DNA of 64,000 nt from JBBSOK01 sp965219125 (lineage in GTDB: Bacteria; Bacteroidota; Bacteroidia; Flavobacteriales; Flavobacteriaceae). Made by a program: the position numbers and the translations under genes. Shown piece after piece: positions 61,701 through 64,000 of this stretch. The DNA lies in the NCBI GenBank assembly GCA_965219125.1, contig CBDCMO010000001.1:124001-188000 (forward strand), in the 5' to 3' direction. The stretch's first letter is position 1, and every line of letters begins with the position of its first letter. Below the pieces are notes generated by a model, which worked only from the letters and a program-made list of their open reading frames with translations, had not been told where the DNA came from and searched no databases.

Positions 61701-64000
61701 CGACCACCACGACGGACGATTCAACGGTAGTGGTACTTTGCCAGAACGATGCGATAGCACTTGTTAAGACGGGTGTGTTCAACGATGAGGACCAAGATGG
61801 CTGTTCAGATGTGGATGAGACCATCACCTACGCGTTCACGGTGACCAATGAGGGCAACACCACGATAAGCGGTGTAACGGTAACGGATGATCTATTGGGC
61901 GGTTTATTAACAGCGATACCAACGGGCGATACCAACGGCAACGGCAACCTGGACGTGACCGAGACCTGGGTGTATGTTCAGGGCTACAACGTAACACAGG
62001 CTGATATCGACCTTGGCAGCGTGACCAATACGGCAACCGTGAACGGTACGGGCGCAACAGGGCCTGTGACCGATGTTTCAGGAACGACCACCACGACGGA
62101 CGATTCAACGGTAGTGGTACTTTGCCAGAACGATGCGATAGCACTTGTTAAGACGGGTGTGTTCAACGATGAGGACCAAGATGGCTGTTCAGATGTAGAT
62201 GAGACCATCACCTACGCGTTCACGGTGACCAATGAGGGCAACACCACGATAAGCGGTGTAACGGTAACGGATGATCTATTGGGCGGTTTATTAACAGCGA
62301 TACCAACGGGCGATACCAACGGCAACGGCAACCTGGACGTGACCGAGACCTGGGTGTATGTTCAGGGCTACAACGTAACACAGGCTGATATCGACCTTGG
62401 CAGCGTGACCAACACGGCAACCGTGAACGGTACGGGCGCAACAGGGCCTGTGACCGATGTTTCAGGAACGACCACCACGACGGACGATTCAACGGTAGTG
62501 GTACTTTGCCAGAACGATGCGATAGCACTTGTTAAGACGGGTGTATTCAACGATGAGGACCAAGATGGCTGTTCAGATGTAGATGAGACCATCACCTACG
62601 CGTTCACGGTGACCAATGAGGGCAACACCACGATAAGCGGTGTAACGGTAACGGATGATCTATTGGGCGGTTTATTAACAGCGATACCAACGGGCGATAC
62701 CAACGGCAACGGCAACCTGGACGTGACCGAGACCTGGGTGTATGTTCAGGGCTACAACGTAACACAGGCTGATATCGACCTTGGCAGCGTGACCAATACG
62801 GCAACCGTGAACGGTACGGGAGCAACAGGGCCTGTGACCGATGTTTCAGGAACGACCACCACGACGGACGATTCAACGGTAGTGGTACTTTGCCAGAACT
62901 TTGGAATAGCCCTTATAAAAACAGGAGTTGTAAGTGATACAGACGGCGACGGTTGTGCAGATGTTAAAGAAACTATTACTTATACATTTACAGTTGTAAA
63001 TACAGGAAATACCACATTAACCAATGTTTCAATTAATGATCCGCTTGTAAATGTTCAAGGTGGACCAATAACATTGGCTCCGGGACAAACTGATAACATT
63101 AGCTTTATAGCTATTTATCCAATAACTCAAGCTGATATCGATTTGGGTAACGTTACAAACCAAGCTACTGTATTTGGTACAACGTCTATTGGAACAATTA
63201 TAAGCGACTTATCAGATGATAATAGCTTCACCGAAGATGATCCAACAGTAACGCCATTATGTCAGTTAACGGGTATAGCACTTATAAAAGTTGGAACCCC
63301 CAACGATGAGAACGGAGATGGTTGTTTAGGATTAGGTGAAACAATAGACTATACGTTTACTATAACCAATCTTGGAAATGTAAGATTGTCTAATATTACC
63401 GTTACTGATGATTTAATAACCGTAATTGGAGATCCTATTTCTCTAATTGTTGGAGGTGTAGATGTAAGTTCATTCAGTGGTACTTATACAGTTACTCAAA
63501 CAGATATTGATAATGGATTTGTACAAAATCAAGCAACTGTTACTGGTTTTACACCCAATGGAGATGTGGTGACGGATCTTTCAGATAATAATAGTAATCT
63601 TGAAAATGATCCTACTGTAACGGTATTATGTCAAAATCCATCAATAGATATAACTAAATCTGGCGTATTTAATGATGAAAATAATAATCTTTCAGCCGAT
63701 GTTGGTGAATCGATTTCATATATCTTCACAGTTACAAATACCGGCGATGTAACATTATTTAACGTAACAATTACAGATCCGCTACCAGGAATCGAAATAT
63801 TTGGTGGGCCAATCCCACAATTGCTTCCTGGTGAAACAGATAGTACTACATTTACAGCAGAATACAATATCACTCAAACGGATATTGACAATTTAGAAGT
63901 TGTGAATCAAGCTACTGTTTCAGCACAAGATATTGCAGGAAATGAAATAACAGATTTATCTGATGATCCTAACAATCCTGATGATATAGATGCGAATGGA
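52712..64000 (+). CDS. Giant mosaic surface adhesin (VWA, SprB repeats, tandem-95 and DUF11 repeats), 3'-truncated
   Basis: The frame from ATG 52712 stays open to the window end: 3763 codons without a stop, so the C-terminus is missing. Order: signal peptide (1-34, ending G-F-A-Q); VWA domain with MIDAS D-R-S-G-S (Asp75, Ser77, Ser79); a linking Cys-rich region; about 12 SprB-type repeats (residues about 480-1453, marked C-N-G-x-S-x-G-x-I-x-L and W-S-x-G-x-x-T-x-x-I); tandem-95-type Ig-like repeats (about 1455-2620, N-D-x-D-P-x-G-D and Y-T-P); DUF11-type repeats with EF-hand-like loops (about 2628 on). SprB is the gliding adhesin of Flavobacterium johnsoniae, so a type IX-exported, cell-surface adhesin is likely. 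The type IX sorting domain would lie beyond the window. Calcium binding is inferred. Confidence 0.85.
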   Translation, partial: MKQYLPTKKNSITNQVKKLIYLVSFLAVSIGFAQSGVTINKTIVPNATICNNFDVQVRVVGVAPVKPQEVVLVIDRSGSMGNGGNPKPIVYAKNAAIDFVNNIFLAANNPTGNNKVSIVSFADSANTDIVLTGSAGKSNIIAAINALVASGNTNTEAALIKARQELVAHGTFDCLTARNIIFLSDGLPTRSADGTACGETSSNTVCQQRAIAAGMAAQNINVGGTNYNTSVFSIGLIGAISGATETLAISVLNQIQNAGLYTTENNADLNGIYADILNRINYAAQQDGAQAFIDNPISSGFEVVPGSISSTKGTTTYASNTLSWFVPQVVTETIFLRYRLRPTTADDNCGQQNPSNTIIRYRSGTTCQIVTQTVPSPQVCVPCPRVQTAVVQAGCTSFSYDGTFNQGICGAFTSAFRWDFFLGTTLIGTSNTLDGTFTYTGTDPFVGQLRCVLTFTGTGGAGCTVPNITSQSIITLPPPPTATATITNVSCNGGSDGAIDITPTGGQTPFTYVWTRNGSPISNTTQDLNNIPAGNYSVTITGANGCGVLVNTGLIVTEPTALDATVAVTNATATGLCLNGSATANPTGGTPGYTYLWSATANNQTTQTASNLPNGNHSVRITDSKGCFINRTITISCIPNCDTQISNPTITNVTCNGLSNGSIAITASSALNNNATFNFIWNTVPAGAPIQINNGVTSSTLANRPAGNYTVSVTINGSLCTPITRNYTITQPPVLSSEATTITPVSCRDGANGAIDLTVNGGTPNYTYSWTRNGNPISNTTQDLTGLTAGTYAVMITDANGCTATNSFDVTQPANGLSATATITSVGCFGASTGAIDLEVAGGTPGYSYSWSNGSTTQDITGLLAGDYIVTITDSNSCTLVKTYTVGQPASALSLMTTDVDILCAGASTGSIDLTVTGGTPPYNYLWSNGSTTQDLSAIPAGVYNVTVTDANGCAAVLPVGVNISQPEPVTIVITKTNATTGQACANGTATATATGGVAPYTFIWSSGTQANASANPNLVTGLSNGTHSVTVTDANGCISTQSVVIDCTNTCDAVIIVNSITDVLCTGLETGSATVGASSVANPNARFTFTWSENDVIFQTDANATTSTINAIGAGVYKVSVTIDGTVCSPVEQSITITEPQNALNVTVITVDENGPTTNDGTATANVTGGTTPYTYLWSPGGETTQVITGLDEGTYTVTVTDANGCTTMGSGTINPVTCQNLSVSTQSVDVSCNGASDGSVTANISGGAQGTTFSYSWAPGGATTQTVNNLSGGTYTVTVTDLITQCTASSTVTVNEPNVLTSEIAINDVACFGDATGSLDLTVTGGTQPYSFLWSPNGETSEDIVGLLAGTYSVTITDANGCITTNSETVDQPVAPLSLQIDNQVDSVCGALGSVTVSASGGTPAYTYNLDGGLSQSTGTFNGLIAGNYTINVIDGNNCSTSIAIAILSNCTTAVDDINNTYVNTPVSGNVLTNDDDAEGDTQTVTSLTVTTVQGVAVTIAADGTYTYTPPTDYVGGDSFVYTVCDSGSPQACDSATVYIEVQPDPTSGNEPPVANADTNTTEVGVPVSGTVTSNDFDPDGDAFTVTGNTPPSNGTLLINPDGTYTYTPNPGFTGEDTFTYTICETDQVPALCDTATVTIQVVPDTGNLVVANDDAYNGATGTDLTGNVLDNDFDPEGDAFTVTGNTQPTNGTVTLSPTGDMVYTPTPGYSGPDSFTYTITDANGATDTATVYLTVAPNNNTTTAVDDINNTYVNTPVSGNVLTNDDDAEGDTQTVTSLTVTTVQGVTVTIAADGTYTYTPPTDYVGGDSFVYTVCDSGSPQACDSATVYIEVQPDPTSGNEPPVANADTNTTEVGVPVSGTVTSNDFDPDGDAFTVTGNTPPSNGTLLINPDGTYTYTPNPGFTGEDTFTYTICETDQVPALCDTATVTIQVVPDTGNLVVANDDAYNGATGTDLTGNVLDNDFDPEGDAFTVTGNTQPTNGTVTLSPTGDMVYTPTPGYSGPDSFTYTITDANGATDTATVYLTVAPNNNTTTAVDDINNTYVNTPVSGNVLTNDDDAEGDTQTVTSLTVTTVQGVTVTIAADGTYTYTPPTDYVGGDSFVYTVCDSGSPQACDSATVYIEVQPDPTSGNEPPVANADTNTTEVGVPVSGTVTSNDFDPDGDAFTVTGNTPPSNGTLLINPDGTYTYTPNPGFTGEDTFTYTICETDQVPALCDTATVTIQVVPDTGNLVVANDDAYNGATGTDLTGNVLDNDFDPEGDAFTVTGNTQPTNGTVTLSPTGDMVYTPTPGYSGPDSFTYTITDANGATDTATVYLTVAPNNNVILAVDDINNTFINLAVSGNVLTNDDNTDGPAGTEVVTLISGPTAGGTLVLNSDGTYTYTPPTDFVGFDTFVYQVCDGGSPIACDMAIVTIEVIANPILGNDPPIANNDTGITEVNTPVNGNILVNDFDPDNDTITITGNTQPSNGNVVVNADGTYTYTPNIDFIGEDSFTYVICDDGTPSLCDGATVTIQVIPNNGNVTVANDDAFSGEVNIDIVGNVLSNDTDPEMDAQSVNISVSPLSGPTNGTVVFNGTDGTFTYTPNTGFIGTDQFIYQVCDNGSPVACDQATVYITIRQTPAPAIAIVKTAVFNDEDQDGCTDVDETLTYTFEVSNPGNVPLNNINITDALFEAPNALVTIEFVNGDNNGNDLLDIDETWSYTANYTITQADIDLGSVTNQATVEGTDPDGTIVTDVSGTTTTTDDSTVVVLCQNDAIALVKTGVFNDEDQDGCSDVDETITYAFTVTNEGNTTISGVTVTDDLLGGLLTAIPTGDTNNDGNLDVTETWVYVQGYNVTQADIDLGSVTNTATVNGTGATGPVTDVSGTTTTTDDSTVVVLCQNDAIALVKTGVFNDEDQDGCSDVDETITYAFTVTNEGNTTISGVTVTDDLLGGLLTAIPTGDTNNDGNLDVTETWVYVQGYNVTQADIDLGSVTNTATVNGTGATGPVTDVSGTTTTTDDSTVVVLCQNDAIALVKTGVFNDEDQDGCSDVDETITYAFTVTNEGNTTISGVTVTDDLLGGLLTAIPTGDTNGNGNLDVTETWVYVQGYNVTQADIDLGSVTNTATVNGTGATGPVTDVSGTTTTTDDSTVVVLCQNDAIALVKTGVFNDEDQDGCSDVDETITYAFTVTNEGNTTISGVTVTDDLLGGLLTAIPTGDTNGNGNLDVTETWVYVQGYNVTQADIDLGSVTNTATVNGTGATGPVTDVSGTTTTTDDSTVVVLCQNDAIALVKTGVFNDEDQDGCSDVDETITYAFTVTNEGNTTISGVTVTDDLLGGLLTAIPTGDTNGNGNLDVTETWVYVQGYNVTQADIDLGSVTNTATVNGTGATGPVTDVSGTTTTTDDSTVVVLCQNFGIALIKTGVVSDTDGDGCADVKETITYTFTVVNTGNTTLTNVSINDPLVNVQGGPITLAPGQTDNISFIAIYPITQADIDLGNVTNQATVFGTTSIGTIISDLSDDNSFTEDDPTVTPLCQLTGIALIKVGTPNDENGDGCLGLGETIDYTFTITNLGNVRLSNITVTDDLITVIGDPISLIVGGVDVSSFSGTYTVTQTDIDNGFVQNQATVTGFTPNGDVVTDLSDNNSNLENDPTVTVLCQNPSIDITKSGVFNDENNNLSADVGESISYIFTVTNTGDVTLFNVTITDPLPGIEIFGGPIPQLLPGETDSTTFTAEYNITQTDIDNLEVVNQATVSAQDIAGNEITDLSDDPNNPDDIDANG
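57083..59701 (+). repeat. Three nearly identical GC-rich tandem copies of 873 bp
   Basis: Copies start at 57083, 57956 and 58829 (period exactly 873 bp, 291 codons). Each encodes three Ig-like tandem-95 domains of about 97 residues. I see only about ten base differences between copies. One 60-base line counted (57121-57180) is 60 percent GC. A fourth, diverged copy of the same domains begins at 59702 in the same register. Confidence 0.92.
59702..60580 (+). repeat. Diverged AT-rich fourth copy of the 873-bp unit
   Basis: It encodes the same three-domain unit (A-V-D-D-I-N-N-T-F, then I-A-N-N-D-T-G, then V-A-N-D-D-A-F) but with AT-ending codons. Two lines counted by hand (59761-59820 and 60121-60180) are 42 and 33 percent GC. 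It lies directly after the GC-rich block with no gap in frame. Confidence 0.85.
60593..60976 (+). repeat. Diverged first copy of the 384-bp DUF11-type unit
   Basis: It encodes I-A-I-V-K-T-A-V-F-N-D-E-D-Q-D-G-C-T-D-V-D-E-T and the rest of a 128-residue DUF11-like domain in AT-rich codons. From about 60917 the sequence turns suddenly GC-rich and identical to the later copies. Confidence 0.8.
60977..62896 (+). repeat. Five nearly identical GC-rich tandem copies of 384 bp
   Basis: Copies start at 60977, 61361, 61745, 62129 and 62513 (period exactly 384 bp, 128 codons). Each encodes one DUF11-type domain with two EF-hand-like loops, D-E-D-Q-D-G-C-S-D-V-D-E and D-T-N-N-D-G-N-L-D-V-T-E (the last three copies have G-N-G in place of N-D-G). 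Copies differ at only a few bases. One line counted (61441-61500) is 55 percent GC. Confidence 0.92.
62897..64000 (+). repeat. Diverged AT-rich DUF11-type units
   Basis: Three further units follow in AT-rich codons (starts near 62897, 63266 and 63639), each beginning with an I-x-L/I-x-K-x-G motif and a D-x-D/N-x-D/N loop. The third continues past the window end. Confidence 0.8.

Noticed and set aside
57090..62876. Periodic minus-strand reading frames of 60-100 codons rich in Arg, Cys and Ser
   Set aside because: They lie opposite the GC-rich repeats, recur with exactly the repeat periods and are simply the mirror of the adhesin codons.
57083..62896. Possible CRISPR-like array
   Set aside because: Repeats are long, contiguous and in frame with no unique spacers; they are protein-coding tandem repeats.

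Overview
The window looks like chromosome of a Flavobacteriaceae-type Bacteroidetes. The DNA is AT-rich apart from one gene. Promoters of the Bacteroidetes kind (TTG, about 19 bp, TAnnTTTG) can be read directly. Shine-Dalgarno sequences are rare, except for a strong one before rpsU. Families typical of the group are present: SprB-repeat adhesin, DUF1343/NamZ lipoprotein, DUF2851, DUF3467, DUF202 and a carboxypeptidase-D-like regulatory domain protein. I cannot name the genus from sequence alone.

Layout. (1) 1-2.8 kb: the end of a surface-polysaccharide locus (a truncated sugar 3,4-ketoisomerase, two family-2 glycosyltransferases, a methyltransferase). (2) 2.9-8.9 kb: a secreted subtilisin-like protease, an MBOAT acyltransferase paired with an SGNH-like partner, FtsE, a TfoX-like protein and a small secreted tail-fibre-like protein. 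(3) 9.3-14.3 kb: a 1005-residue TPR protein next to an outer-membrane beta-barrel protein. (4) 14.4-15.05 kb: a toxin-antitoxin pair whose PIN toxin carries two opposite frameshifts. (5) 15.2-31.2 kb: housekeeping and envelope genes (amidohydrolase lipoprotein, metalloprotease lipoprotein, YkgJ-type protein, NamZ-like lipoprotein divergent from a Lol/FtsX-type permease, CBS-domain beta-synthase, DUF202, DUF2851, PspC plus K+ channel, alanine symporter, HhH protein, acyl-CoA dehydrogenase). (6) 31.4-46.9 kb: the translation and transcription core: rpsU, xerC, hpf, tRNA-Thr/Tyr/Gly/Thr, tuf, tRNA-Trp, secE, nusG, rplKAJL, rpoBC. (7) 47-51.7 kb: DUF3467, a UDP-sugar dehydrogenase and an epimerase for an acidic capsule sugar, and prfC. 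(8) 52-64 kb: a small secreted protein followed by a giant adhesin gene that is still open at the window end (3763 codons seen).

The most striking object is the adhesin. It runs signal peptide, VWA domain, about 12 SprB-type repeats, tandem-95-type Ig-like repeats, then DUF11-type repeats with EF-hand-like loops. Inside this AT-rich gene sit two blocks of nearly identical tandem DNA, three copies of 873 bp and five copies of 384 bp. These are much richer in GC and use different codons from the diverged copies of the same domains beside them. Differences between copies are shuffled, which points to recombination or gene conversion within the array.

Other signals worth a second look: a 21-bp palindromic element inserted in frame in the NamZ-like gene; duplicated 3' ends of tRNA-Tyr and tRNA-Trp just downstream of those genes; a promoter overlapping a terminator before the tRNA cluster; a 13-bp perfect inverted repeat over the start of the HhH gene; and intergenic regions built of short repeated words.
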